The notes below the pieces were generated by a model. The model ran no database searches. It worked only from the letters and a program-made list of their open reading frames with translations, and was not told the DNA's origin. This document shows, one piece after another, positions 24,396-33,066 of a stretch of 64,000 nt of DNA. The translations under genes and the position numbers were made by a program. Every line of letters starts with the position of its first letter. The first letter of the stretch is position 1. The stretch is taken from NCBI RefSeq assembly GCF_900095025.1, contig NZ_FMBK01000001.1, positions 186,001 through 250,000 of the forward strand. The letters are read 5' to 3'. This DNA is from Acinetobacter albensis. Its GTDB lineage: Bacteria > Pseudomonadota > Gammaproteobacteria > Pseudomonadales > Moraxellaceae.

Positions 24396-24503
24396 GTCTT
24401 ACAGCACCACATTAAAAAGACCATCAAAACCATGCTCAAATATACACACAGCAAGGTTTACGCCGTATTTAACGAATACCGATATTGTAAGACTACGTAA
24501 GAC
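24396..24503 (+). repeat. Tag module T (GTCTTAC / GTAAGAC)
   Basis: 5' tag 24396-24402 followed by AGCACCAC, 84-nt core, complements GTAAGA (24487) and GTAAGAC (24497). It is one of the cleanest modules and closes the island part of the array. Confidence 0.8.
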
Positions 24504-24660
24504 TAAATGTCAGGTTTTGACAGGTTCAAAGCGTTTGAGCTTCGACCATTGGGGGAGCATCTATCAGGCTTATTGGTATTTGAAATGCGGATATAAAATC
24601 TAACCCTTTTACCTAGGGGGAGATATGAACAAACTTACTGACATTTAAAACGTGACCAAG

Positions 24661-24870
24661 TTAATTCAGCATTCCAAATGTGGATTTTGAATCTACTCCT
24701 ACCTGAGCCACCAAATAGAGGAGCAGTGAAAAAACACAGTAAACCGCTATATAGATCGGCCAATAATCAAGAATGAAAACGCAGTGGAGTGTATCAAGGG
24801 GGGTATTTTTACCTCTTGAGTTCATCACCCAGTACGACAACCAAACCCAGAGAAAATAGGCTAGCAACAA
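24661..24870 (-). CDS. Possible small membrane protein (69 aa)
   Basis: It has two hydrophobic stretches (residues 1-16 and about 36-54). The frame starts with TTG at 24870 and has no clear ribosome-binding site, so it may be chance. It lies between the repeat array and the island end. No family recognised. Confidence 0.25.
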   Translation of the reverse strand: MLLAYFLWVWLSYWVMNSRGKNTPLDTLHCVFILDYWPIYIAVYCVFSLLLYLVAQVGVDSKSTFGMLN

Positions 24871-24876
24871 GTAATT

Positions 24877-24894
24877 TGTACACTGTCATGTACA
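24877..24894. repeat. 18-bp palindromic motif, right copy
   Basis: TGTACACTGTCATGTACA, identical to 8084-8101 and in the same orientation, 70 bp inside the right boundary repeat. Confidence 0.7.
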
Positions 24895-24964
24895 CTAGGA
24901 TTTTTATATAAAATTTAAACAATATAAAACATACACTTATAATATTTGTTCAATTGTCGCCACC

Positions 24965-25050
24965 GGCAAAATATGCCTAGTTTTGGAACTAAAAGGCTTA
25001 ATCCTAAAGGGGTTAAGCCTTTTTTTATGCCTGAATATAACCAAACATAA
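24965..25050. repeat. Right 86-bp boundary repeat (attR side)
   Basis: A direct repeat of 7975-8060 with four substitutions, including the ssrA terminator hairpin (24994-25027). Upstream, CGCCACC (24958-24964) matches the tmRNA 3' end but is followed directly by the repeat, lacking the 24 nt that lie between them on the left. It marks the island's right end. Confidence 0.85.
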
Positions 25051-25101
25051 AAGCGTTATAGTGCTGCGTTCCCTGTATTTCTCTATATATACAAATACTA
25101 T

Positions 25102-26328
25102 TTATTTTTGCTCTTCACTAAACTCTTTGAAGTCCGCTTTGCGTATTTTGGCATGGATTCCTTTGGTTTTATCCACCACTTGTGAAACTTCAAAATCTGT
25201 AGCAGCACTTAAATAAGCATAGGCAATTGCCTCATCAATACCGTATTCCTGATTTAAAAAACGGATTGCTTCACGAGTGGATTTTTTCATAGCCTCATCT
25301 AAGTCTTCGTCTAATCCTGGTGTAATCCAAAACTCAGCATTTTCTGCTAAAGGTTGTACAATTTCCTTACCAGGAATCTTATCTTTACCTGCTTTTAATA
25401 AAGTAAATTTAAGCGTTGCACGAGCGGATGCCTCAAGCGCTGTCAAAGCTACTTCACCATCTCCTTGTGCAAAGTGACTATCACCTGTATAGAAGAGAGC
25501 ACCTTTGACTTGCACAGGATAATAGGCAGTTGATCCAGCACCTAATTCATTAATATCAATGTTACCGCCATACATTGCTGGCGGAACAGAATGCACAGGT
25601 TCGGAGGTATTCGCAGCGACCCCCATAATCCCCATAAAAGGATAAAGTGGGAAACGAATAGACTTACCTGATTCTGTTTTTAGGACACCTTCATACTCAC
25701 CTTGCGAATTTTTTTCTATAGGGGTAAATACCGAAACATTGCCATATCGTTCAGGATGGGCAGCGGAGGCATTTTCTTGTTTTGGTTTTTTCGGAAATTC
25801 ACCAACGAGTGCACCTTTACCATGACGGTTGGAGATGACGCCATAAGGAACACGTGGCTCAACTTTAATCACTTCTACTTTTAAGATATCACCTGGTTGA
25901 GCACCTTGAATTTCAACAGGTCCAGTCACAATATGTGGACCATCTTTATGAAAATCATGACTCAATTTAGATTGAGTAATCTTTTTTGCTTCATCTAAAA
26001 TATATTCGGCTTTCACGCCTTTAGATTTAAAGAATTTTTCTGCATCGCGTCCTTGATCTTCAAGTAAACCTTCATGTGAAACTGTATCAAAAGTCACCAC
26101 ACTGCCAGACGGAACCGAAATAACAGGCTTAGCATCTTTATTTGGCAAATATCCCCAAGTAATCGTATCTAAAGTCGAAGGAACATAATAATTGCCTTTG
26201 TATTCGCCATCTTTGAGCTGAACAGGTTTATTTGATATCTGCTTAAGAATATTAAAACTTTCTGCATAGGCTGCTGAAGAACCAAGAGCGCTGAAAATAA
26301 ATATTGAAATGAGCGTGTGCTTAAACAT
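25102..26328 (-). CDS. Exported acetamidase/formamidase family protein
   Basis: A 408-residue protein of the FmdA/AmdA family, which hydrolyses short amides to ammonia and the acid. Family motifs: GPHIVTGPVEIQGAQPGDIL, then YGVISNRHGKGALVGEFP, YPFMGIMGVA, PPAMYGGNIDINELGAGST and FYTGDSHFAQGDGEVALTALE. The N-terminus is a Sec signal peptide (MFKH, hydrophobic core, SSAAYA-ES), so the enzyme is likely periplasmic, unlike the cytosolic homologues best studied. ATG at 26328 with AAAGGTATG upstream. It is the first gene past the island and ends about 50 bp from the boundary repeat. The substrate is not determined. Confidence 0.88.
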   Translation of the reverse strand: MFKHTLISIFIFSALGSSAAYAESFNILKQISNKPVQLKDGEYKGNYYVPSTLDTITWGYLPNKDAKPVISVPSGSVVTFDTVSHEGLLEDQGRDAEKFFKSKGVKAEYILDEAKKITQSKLSHDFHKDGPHIVTGPVEIQGAQPGDILKVEVIKVEPRVPYGVISNRHGKGALVGEFPKKPKQENASAAHPERYGNVSVFTPIEKNSQGEYEGVLKTESGKSIRFPLYPFMGIMGVAANTSEPVHSVPPAMYGGNIDINELGAGSTAYYPVQVKGALFYTGDSHFAQGDGEVALTALEASARATLKFTLLKAGKDKIPGKEIVQPLAENAEFWITPGLDEDLDEAMKKSTREAIRFLNQEYGIDEAIAYAYLSAATDFEVSQVVDKTKGIHAKIRKADFKEFSEEQK

Positions 26329-27259
26329 AGAACATACCTTTAATAATTGAAAAATAAAAATATTGTAAATACGTCTACAGCAAATTCCATGCCACGCTAG
26401 AATTGGGTTTATTGGATAATTTACATGAAAAATGCACTATTTACTTACAAACATCCGATCTAATCAGGTGCATAAATACTTAAGTGACTACAAAACCTGC
26501 TATCTATTCCCTCAAAGTTAAACATGTTGTTTTGTCATGCTCCGTATCACAAAATAACTTTAAATCTTGCATGACAGAGTATTTATAATTTTGTTAAACG
26601 AGGTGCGTTAAAAAAGACATATAGAAACCACTTCAAAGTATTGCTATCAGTGGATTTTAGCTATTTCATTATAATTATATTTTGTCCTACTACGTCCAAT
26701 AAGACACCGTTGTTTCGTCATGCTACGTCATGCTACGTCATGCTACGTCATGCAAGAAATACGCTTGTGTCCTACTCAATCTTGACTGGATTTTGAATCC
26801 GTTCGAGTAGGTCCTAGAAGAAATGTAAAAAAGAAGCTTTTCATTAACATAAAACGTGAACGCTTTTTATCTAAGTCATAATCACGATAAAATTTTACAC
26901 AGGTGTGACACGCGTGTAATAGGCTAGCTATGATTTCAGATGTACAAGTAAAAGCTTAAAGATACTCACTGATATACTTCCACGTGAAGATTAAGAGTAA
27001 AAAGTAAGATCATTCAGACATAATTTTTTTAATTACATAAAAATCAAATACTTGTATTAATATTTAAATTTTAAAATCCACAAAGATAAATTTTGGACTC
27101 AAATTAAGTGAATTCAATCAATATATAAGCCCTGTTTTTTATAACGAAACACATCTAAAAAGAAGAACTCACGGAAATTAGAACTGATGTGTTTCAATTG
27201 CTGAAATGGATATTTTAATTCGATATTTTATGGAATAGAAATTGCATTTTAAACTAAAA
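26329..27259. repeat. 930-bp gap with further tag modules (26534-26753); otherwise no gene
   Basis: Outside the island repeats. GTCATG/GTATCAC form a tag pair at 26534-26550. An outer module starts with GCATGAC (26569) and ends with four tandem GTCATG copies at 10-bp steps (26717, 26727, 26737, 26747). It encloses a module at 26593-26700 with an exact 84-nt core. GTCCTA copies at about 26776 and 26810 look like decayed tags. From 26850 to 27259 I see only AT-rich sequence. Confidence 0.65.
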
Positions 27260-27295
27260 TACCATTTAGGCTGTATCTCAACAGTCTAAATGGTA
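27260..27295 (-). terminator. Terminator of the TonB-dependent receptor gene
   Basis: Perfect 10-bp arms TACCATTTAG / CTAAATGGTA, followed on the minus strand by TTTTAG. It begins 24 bp past the stop codon. Confidence 0.7.
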
Positions 27296-27318
27296 AACGA
27301 ATAAAAACTGAAGATGTC

Positions 27319-29508
27319 TTAAAATTTGTACTTGAGTCCTAAATTATAGTTACGTCCTTCACCCCATGTATAAGTGCTATACCAGCTAAAAATCGTATAA
27401 TATTTCTCATCTAAAAGATTATTCACATTAAATGAAAGTGATAACTGGTCATTTACCTCGTAATTTGCCATAGCGTCAACTAACCAATAGTCGGATACGA
27501 CATGTTTAAATGAGTCTTTGTCTAGTGGATTACTGACATCACCCCATGTCTCATCTTGCCAACGTACACCACCACCTACGGTTAAACCGTCAACCCATTG
27601 ATTAACTTTATAACTGGTATAAAGCGTAAATTCATTTTCAGGGGTTAAAGTACTTTCTTTCTTACCTTCCTGCTTTGAAACCTTATGATTAAAGCCAGCA
27701 TGTAAATTCCAACCAGGCATAATCTCGCCCGTAATTTCTAATTCAGCCCCTTTAGTTTTGACACCTTGTAACGCTTCATAAGCGATCTCTCCAGCAGGAG
27801 TTGCAGTTAGTAGAAGCTCTTTACCAAAATTGTTCTGCGTAAGCTGATAATATGCCAAGCTTGTATTTAGACGCCCACCATAAAACTCACCCTTCATTCC
27901 CACTTCGTAGTTTTCACCTTCCAGCGGATCAAGAACTTTCCCATTTATATCTTTTTTAGATTGAGGTTTAAATATCGTACTGTAACTTGCATAAAGTGAA
28001 TAATTATCATTTAAATCATAAACGGTGCCGATATAAGGCACGAATATGCCTGACTTTTTCGTATCTTCTGATTCATAATTTGCAACACGCCCACCTAAAA
28101 TTACTTTTAAATCATCACGTAAATTCAAACGAGAAGTAACGTAAAGTCCATTTTGTTTGGTCGTTTCGTCATTGCTCCAATGACTACCTTTTTGCCAGTC
28201 AGGTTCTGGAACATTGCCATCCCATTGGTAATATTGATCTACACTGGTCTTATAGTCACTAGGAGCGCTATAACCATTATTTTTCCAAGTACTTTGAGAA
28301 ATATTTGCACCGAGCACTAACTCATGTTGACGACCAAAAAGCTGAAATGGCCCTGTGGCATATACGTCTGCTGCATTACTTTTAGTTTCACCTTTGTATT
28401 TCCCAAGCCACATAGAAACACCTTCCCCAGTTACTGGATTTGGATTGCCACCTGCGGCAGCACCCAAACGTGCATCATATTCATTGATTTGGTGGTTTAA
28501 TTGCAATTTAGCGATCCAATCATTATCAAATTTATGCTCTAAAGTTGAAAATATAGTTCGTGTATATTGTTCCCAGTTACTCCAATTTGCTCCGTTGTTA
28601 AAACTTTTAGGCATTTTATTAAATTGGCCTGTCGCATCATAAATTGGGATTCCTCCCCAAGTTGATCCTTTGGGCTTACTGTCCTGATAATCAGCACCCA
28701 CAGTAAGTAAAGTATTTTCAGATAGATCAGCTTCTAATATTCCATAGAAAACAGGAGATTTACGTTCATAGTTGTCAAGTTGTGATTCTTTTTCTTGGTA
28801 AGCAGCAACACCACGAGCACGGATAGTTCCTGATTCATTTATTGGCCCACTTAAATCCACTTCACTCCGGTATGTATTCCATGAACCTAGATCGGCTGAA
28901 GCACTGCCCTGAAACTCTTGAGTTGGTTTTTTTCGAATCAGGTTAATTGTTGCTCCTGGATCTCCAATACCAGTCAATAAGCCAGTTGCTCCTTTGAGCA
29001 CTTCAATACGGTCATAAATAGCCATATCACTTAAAGTGTTTCCTGCTGAGTAAGCAGAATCACGATTCATAGGAATACCGTCATATTGAAAGTTCTGAAT
29101 TGCAAAACCTCGTGAATAATATTCAGTCCGTTCACTATCGTAAGTAACTACGCTTACGCCTGGTGTATGACGCATTACCTCATCAATAGAACTTAAATTA
29201 AAGTCATCCATTTCTTGACGGGTAATCACGCTAATCGTTTGTGGTGTTTCTTTCGGTTTTAAAACCAACCGAGTTGCTGTAGCAATTGCTCCTGGAGTAT
29301 ATATGCCACTATTTTCTGTTATTTCACCTAACTGATTTGCTGTAACAGTAAGCGTCGGTAGTACTTGAGTGGCTGTACTATTTTGTGCGATATCATCTGA
29401 GGCAGATACTAGGCTATTAGTGGCAACATATGTTGTGCCTACCATAATGAGTTTTATCATTTTCGACAAATATTTTTTATCTGTCTTCTGAATGTCTTGT
29501 GACAACAT
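27319..29508 (-). CDS. TonB-dependent siderophore receptor
   Basis: An outer-membrane receptor of about 729 residues that takes up ferric siderophores using TonB energy. After the signal region comes a TonB-box-like VLPTLTVTA. The plug domain has ETPQTISVITRQEMDDF, SIDEVMRHTPGVSV, YYSRGFAIQNFQYDGIPM and LKGATGLLTGIGDPGATINL. About 20 amphipathic strands follow, ending with aromatic YNLGLKYKF as barrel proteins do. This plug is typical of the FpvA/FoxA/ferrichrome receptor group; the ligand is unknown. The ATG at 29508 has AAAGG 9 bp upstream; ATG 29529 is possible. Fur control is expected, but only a weak match is visible. Confidence 0.9.
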   Translation of the reverse strand: MLSQDIQKTDKKYLSKMIKLIMVGTTYVATNSLVSASDDIAQNSTATQVLPTLTVTANQLGEITENSGIYTPGAIATATRLVLKPKETPQTISVITRQEMDDFNLSSIDEVMRHTPGVSVVTYDSERTEYYSRGFAIQNFQYDGIPMNRDSAYSAGNTLSDMAIYDRIEVLKGATGLLTGIGDPGATINLIRKKPTQEFQGSASADLGSWNTYRSEVDLSGPINESGTIRARGVAAYQEKESQLDNYERKSPVFYGILEADLSENTLLTVGADYQDSKPKGSTWGGIPIYDATGQFNKMPKSFNNGANWSNWEQYTRTIFSTLEHKFDNDWIAKLQLNHQINEYDARLGAAAGGNPNPVTGEGVSMWLGKYKGETKSNAADVYATGPFQLFGRQHELVLGANISQSTWKNNGYSAPSDYKTSVDQYYQWDGNVPEPDWQKGSHWSNDETTKQNGLYVTSRLNLRDDLKVILGGRVANYESEDTKKSGIFVPYIGTVYDLNDNYSLYASYSTIFKPQSKKDINGKVLDPLEGENYEVGMKGEFYGGRLNTSLAYYQLTQNNFGKELLLTATPAGEIAYEALQGVKTKGAELEITGEIMPGWNLHAGFNHKVSKQEGKKESTLTPENEFTLYTSYKVNQWVDGLTVGGGVRWQDETWGDVSNPLDKDSFKHVVSDYWLVDAMANYEVNDQLSLSFNVNNLLDEKYYTIFSWYSTYTWGEGRNYNLGLKYKF

Positions 29509-29529
29509 GAACGATGACCTTTTAACCAT

Positions 29530-30010
29530 TAATAATACTTTTAAGTCGGTTAAAAAAATAAAAAAGGTCAATTTAATAAGTTTTATCTAAGATTATTTAA
29601 AATTTAATAAAAATATTGTTGAATGCTATTATCAATAAATATGAAAAGTAATGTTGTACGTTTATCTGAGCATTTTTGGGTGTATAGCACCACTAATAAA
29701 AACCCCTCAAAAGCTGTGCTATTAGACTATTCAACCATAATATGAAAATGCCTTTTTTACTACGTGTAACAAGAGATACCAATTTTTTTCCTGTATAAAG
29801 TGCGCTATATTTTGTTGTACTAGATAGAGGGAATTTATCTTGACAATCCAGTCTTTAAAATCACATTAAAACAAAATTAACTAGCACTAAATAGTCTGTA
29901 TCCCTGTATTTACTCTCACTTTTAAAATAAAAAACGAGAACTTATAATCATTTATTTTTTAAATTTCACTCACTAAATTCTTAAATCAACATCAATTATG
30001 ATTTATAAAA
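29530..30010. other. Intergenic region with a weak Fur-like site and a decayed tag-module trace
   Basis: On the minus strand, GATAATAGCATTCAAC (about 29617-29637) partly resembles a Fur box upstream of the receptor gene. At about 29755-29775, TTTTACTACGTGTAACAAG resembles the 3' tag pair of the array, with further AT-rich similarity. I see no gene. Confidence 0.4.
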
Positions 30011-30012
30011 CT

Positions 30013-30048
30013 AAAGCTTTGCTTGATCATCCAGCAAAGCTTTTTTTA
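30013..30048. terminator. Terminator hairpin downstream of emrB
   Basis: AAAGCTTTGC / GCAAAGCTTT (10-bp arms) with seven Ts on the plus strand and TTTAGTTTT on the minus strand, so it probably works in both directions. Confidence 0.75.
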
Positions 30049-30093
30049 TACGTATTAGAATCTTTGATTCATCATGAATAGTAGGTGATTTTG

Positions 30094-31626
30094 TTAATGA
30101 ATCGGTTGTCCACCGACGCCTTTTTGAGGTTTAGGACATAACCAGATAATCAAAGCTGCAAAAACAAAAATCATCGATAAGATAAAAAACACATGATTTG
30201 CAGATAACGTTAAAGCTTCTTTATCCACCAAGCTGGAGATATACGCTAAAGCACTCTCAGAACTCATCCCTTTTTGCATCAAAGTATTCTGAACTTCATT
30301 GACATGCAAGTTTGACACCATTTCACTACGTGCGACTTTGGCATGATCATCCCATAAAGTCACTGCAATAGATGCACCAATTGCCCCTGCCATGGTTCTT
30401 AAAAAATTCATTAAACCTGCCGCAGAGGCCATTTCGTGTGGCTGAACAGAAGCCAAGGCCATATTAGACAAAGGAATAAAGAAAAAAGGGACCGCAAAAC
30501 CTTGCAAAATTTGTGGTAATGCCAATGCCATAAAATCAGCATCCGTTGTCCAAAAAGAACGTATTAAGGTCACTACAGCTAAAATCATCAGACCAAAACA
30601 TGCCAAACCACGTTGATCATATTTGGTGGCCATTTTCGCCACAATTGGTGACATGGTTAAACTGCCAAACCCCATAGTCGCAGTAAGATAACCTGCCCAC
30701 GTTGCGGTATAACCCAAATTTATTTGTAGCCATTGCGGAATAAGCACAATACTGGCAAAGAATGCACCGAACGCAAAAGCAAGCGATAAAACTGAAATAG
30801 TAAAACCACGATAACGAAAAATCTGAATATTAACAACGGGATGTCTCTCTGTGAGTTCCCAAATAATAAAAATGATTAAACCCACCACAGTAATAATGGC
30901 TAAAGCACAAATCAAAGTGCTATTAAACCAGTCATTTTCGTGTCCCAGATCGAGCATCAGTTGCAATGCACCAATCCAGATAATCAGTAGAAATAAACCA
31001 ATACTATCAATCTTGATTTTTGAAATGGCCGTTTCTGCGGGTTTTAATAAACGCATAGCCGCAAGTGCACAGAATATGCCGACAGGAATATTAATAAAGA
31101 AAATCCAGTGCCATGACATATTATCACTAATAGAGCCACCTAAAATGGGGCCTAAAATAGGTCCAATTACAGTCGTCATCGCCCACATCCCCATGGCTTG
31201 GGACTGTTTTTCTGGGGGGAATATACGCATTAACAAAGTTTGGCTCAGTGGCATAATCGGCCCACCAAATAAACCCTGCCCTATTCGGCAAAATACCAAC
31301 ATCTCCAAACTTGTCGACAATCCACACAATACAGAAAAAATGGTAAAACCGATCAAACTGACAACAAAAACCCGAACGCCACCAAAACGTCCTGCCAACC
31401 ATCCTGTCAATGGAACACAAATGGCTTCGGCAACCGCATAGGAAGTAATGACCCAAGTCCCTTGTGAACTTGATACTGCCAAGCTTCCCGTTATATGGGG
31501 CACAGAAACATTGGCAATGGTCATATCTAGAACCACCATGAAATTGGCTAAAGCCAACACAAAAGCAGCAAAGATGAGACGAGGCCCTTTCAAGTCGCCA
31601 AAGGGGATATAGCTATTCTGGTTCAT
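30094..31626 (-). CDS. emrB: EmrB/QacA-type DHA2 multidrug exporter
   Basis: A 510-residue inner-membrane protein with about 14 membrane segments, the DHA2 subclass of the major facilitator superfamily. Motifs: LDMTIANVSVPHI in helix 1 (motif D1), GWLAGRFGGVRVF in loop 2-3 (motif A) and GPILGPILGG in helix 5 (motif C, antiporter). It exports drugs or fatty-acid-like compounds with its adaptor and an outer-membrane channel. ATG at 31626 comes 6 bp after the emrA stop; a TTG at 31632 is less likely. No regulator gene lies next to it. It is distinct from the second MFS/HlyD pair at 40105-42955. Confidence 0.88.
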   Translation of the reverse strand: MNQNSYIPFGDLKGPRLIFAAFVLALANFMVVLDMTIANVSVPHITGSLAVSSSQGTWVITSYAVAEAICVPLTGWLAGRFGGVRVFVVSLIGFTIFSVLCGLSTSLEMLVFCRIGQGLFGGPIMPLSQTLLMRIFPPEKQSQAMGMWAMTTVIGPILGPILGGSISDNMSWHWIFFINIPVGIFCALAAMRLLKPAETAISKIKIDSIGLFLLIIWIGALQLMLDLGHENDWFNSTLICALAIITVVGLIIFIIWELTERHPVVNIQIFRYRGFTISVLSLAFAFGAFFASIVLIPQWLQINLGYTATWAGYLTATMGFGSLTMSPIVAKMATKYDQRGLACFGLMILAVVTLIRSFWTTDADFMALALPQILQGFAVPFFFIPLSNMALASVQPHEMASAAGLMNFLRTMAGAIGASIAVTLWDDHAKVARSEMVSNLHVNEVQNTLMQKGMSSESALAYISSLVDKEALTLSANHVFFILSMIFVFAALIIWLCPKPQKGVGGQPIH

Positions 31627-31632
31627 AGGCAA

Positions 31633-32784
31633 CTACTTCGAAGCGAGGTTAATTTTCGCTTCCATAGAGAGCCCTACACGTAACGGGTGCTCCGTCAACT
31701 CTTGAGGATCAAGTACAATTCGAACAGGTAAACGCTGAACCACCTTAATCCAGTTTCCTGTGGCATTTTGTGCAGGAATTAAAGCAAAGGCTGAACCTGT
31801 ACCCCCTGAAAAGCCTACAACTTTTCCATGAAATTCAACCTCATCGCCATATAGATCAGAAGTAAGAATAACATTCTGATCAGCTTTTACTTTAGCCAAT
31901 TGACTCTCTTTAAAATTGGCATCGACGTACAGCTTATTCATCGGAACCAGCATCATCAAAACACTGCCCGCAGCAACACGTTGTCCAACCTGTATATTTC
32001 GACGCGTGATAACCCCATCAAATGGCGCTTTAATTTCAGTACGCTCTAAATCTAGCATGGCTTGTTTTAAACGCGCTTGTGCAATCAATACATCGGGCGT
32101 TGATGTTTCATTACTTCCCAAAATCAGTGCTTCATTGGCTGCCAAGGTACTTTGTGCGGCTTTCTGACTCGATTGAGCCTGTGCTAAACCTGCTTGAGCC
32201 AAATCAAATCCTGCTTGTGCATTATTTACAGCACTTTGTGCGGTACTCAGCTCTTCTTTAGAAATTGCGCCTGATACACTCAACTTAAGACGACGAGACA
32301 AATCATCCTGTGCTTTATTCAATTCAGTTTTCGCTTTCGCTACTTGCGCTTCTGCACTGTGAATTCCGTCATCACTGACAAAGACCTGAGAATTGAGTGC
32401 ACTACTATTGGCTTGTGTTTGCTTATATTGACGTTTGGCTTTCATCAATTCAGCTTGTGCCTGAGCAACTGCAATCTGTGCATCGCGATTGTCCACTCGA
32501 ACCAATAATTGACCCTGTTTAACACTTTGAGTATCACTCACCGACACTTGTTCAACTTGGCCATTTACCATAGAGGTAATTGAGGCTGTTTCTGCACCTA
32601 CATAGGCATTGTCAGTACTGACCGAATGATTAAAAAATAGTGACCAGAGTACATAGAGGATTGCAGCGATGATCAGAATCAGAGCAACAAAAACTAATGC
32701 TTTTTTGCGTTTTGCTTTTAAAACAGTATCTGAAGGTTCAGGCATTTGACCCAATTCGGGTGAGGTGTTTTGAGCATCTGTCAT
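31633..32784 (-). CDS. emrA: EmrA-type membrane fusion protein (HlyD family)
   Basis: The 383-residue periplasmic adaptor links the EmrB-like pump to an outer-membrane channel. One N-terminal membrane anchor (about 30-50) is followed by the HlyD/biotinyl-lipoyl half-motif (VEQVSVSDTQSVKQGQLL), a long Ala/Gln-rich coiled coil (about 95-215), the second lipoyl half (IKAPFDGVITRRNIQVGQRV) and a beta-barrel domain. ATG 32784 has AGGA 7 bp upstream; a TTG at 32787 is rejected. It is the first gene of the two-gene operon; 32785-33066 holds its promoter region and nothing else I can identify. Confidence 0.88.
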   Translation of the reverse strand: MTDAQNTSPELGQMPEPSDTVLKAKRKKALVFVALILIIAAILYVLWSLFFNHSVSTDNAYVGAETASITSMVNGQVEQVSVSDTQSVKQGQLLVRVDNRDAQIAVAQAQAELMKAKRQYKQTQANSSALNSQVFVSDDGIHSAEAQVAKAKTELNKAQDDLSRRLKLSVSGAISKEELSTAQSAVNNAQAGFDLAQAGLAQAQSSQKAAQSTLAANEALILGSNETSTPDVLIAQARLKQAMLDLERTEIKAPFDGVITRRNIQVGQRVAAGSVLMMLVPMNKLYVDANFKESQLAKVKADQNVILTSDLYGDEVEFHGKVVGFSGGTGSAFALIPAQNATGNWIKVVQRLPVRIVLDPQELTEHPLRVGLSMEAKINLASK

Positions 32785-33066
32785 CAATTATTCCTAAATC
32801 CAACAAACTTGGTCACCTCCACCTGTGTATCATTCTGCTTTACAACAGAGGGCTGGGTTAAATACCCGATTGCCTAAGATGGTCTGGATGAGAAAGTCAT
32901 TTTTTCTTTAATAGAGTCAGCACAATTTTAATAACAAAAAATCATCATGTGATAATAAAAAACGTAACTCATCAGTCTTTAAATTAAATTCGGCACTCAA
33001 TTTTCATTTTATGCCGAATCATTTAGTCAATTCTTTTTATTTTATTTGACCAAGCTTAAAACAACC

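Larger units (their letters stand above)
22344..24503. repeat. Array of tag-bounded ~108-bp modules (unrecognised system)
   Basis: About 2.2 kb without a supportable gene. Each module has a 7-bp 5' tag ending in AC, a core, then the complementary tag (starting GT) twice at exactly 10-bp spacing with TAC before the second copy. In seven modules (5' tags at 22344, 23185, 23471, 23642, 23800, 23926, 24396) the gap between tag and complement is exactly 84 nt; three are 71-72 nt. Cores align without gaps around AccATaAAAA (about 20-29), TCAAAGC (34-40) and TACAGC (57-62). Tags differ between modules but usually match within one, so the ends covary. Several modules are nested. The 300 bp before the first module (22051-22343) hold no gene I can support. 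Confidence 0.8.

Noticed and set aside
22344-24503. CRISPR array
   Set aside because: There is no constant repeat: the ends vary while the core diverges, and no cas gene is present.
22344-24503. Integron attC cassette array
   Set aside because: attC sites end in a constant GTTRRRY core; here the terminal tags vary freely, there is no integron integrase and no genes lie between modules.
23618-24603. Short frames at 23618-23800 and 24382-24603
   Set aside because: Both run through the repeat modules and lack ribosome-binding sites and protein-like composition.
26701-26760. Xer/p-dif recombination site
   Set aside because: The 10-bp tandem does not have the 11-6-11 arm layout or the known dif core.
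29617-29637. Fur box upstream of the TonB-dependent receptor
   Set aside because: Only a partial match to the GATAATGATAATCATTATC consensus; kept as a weak note, not a feature.
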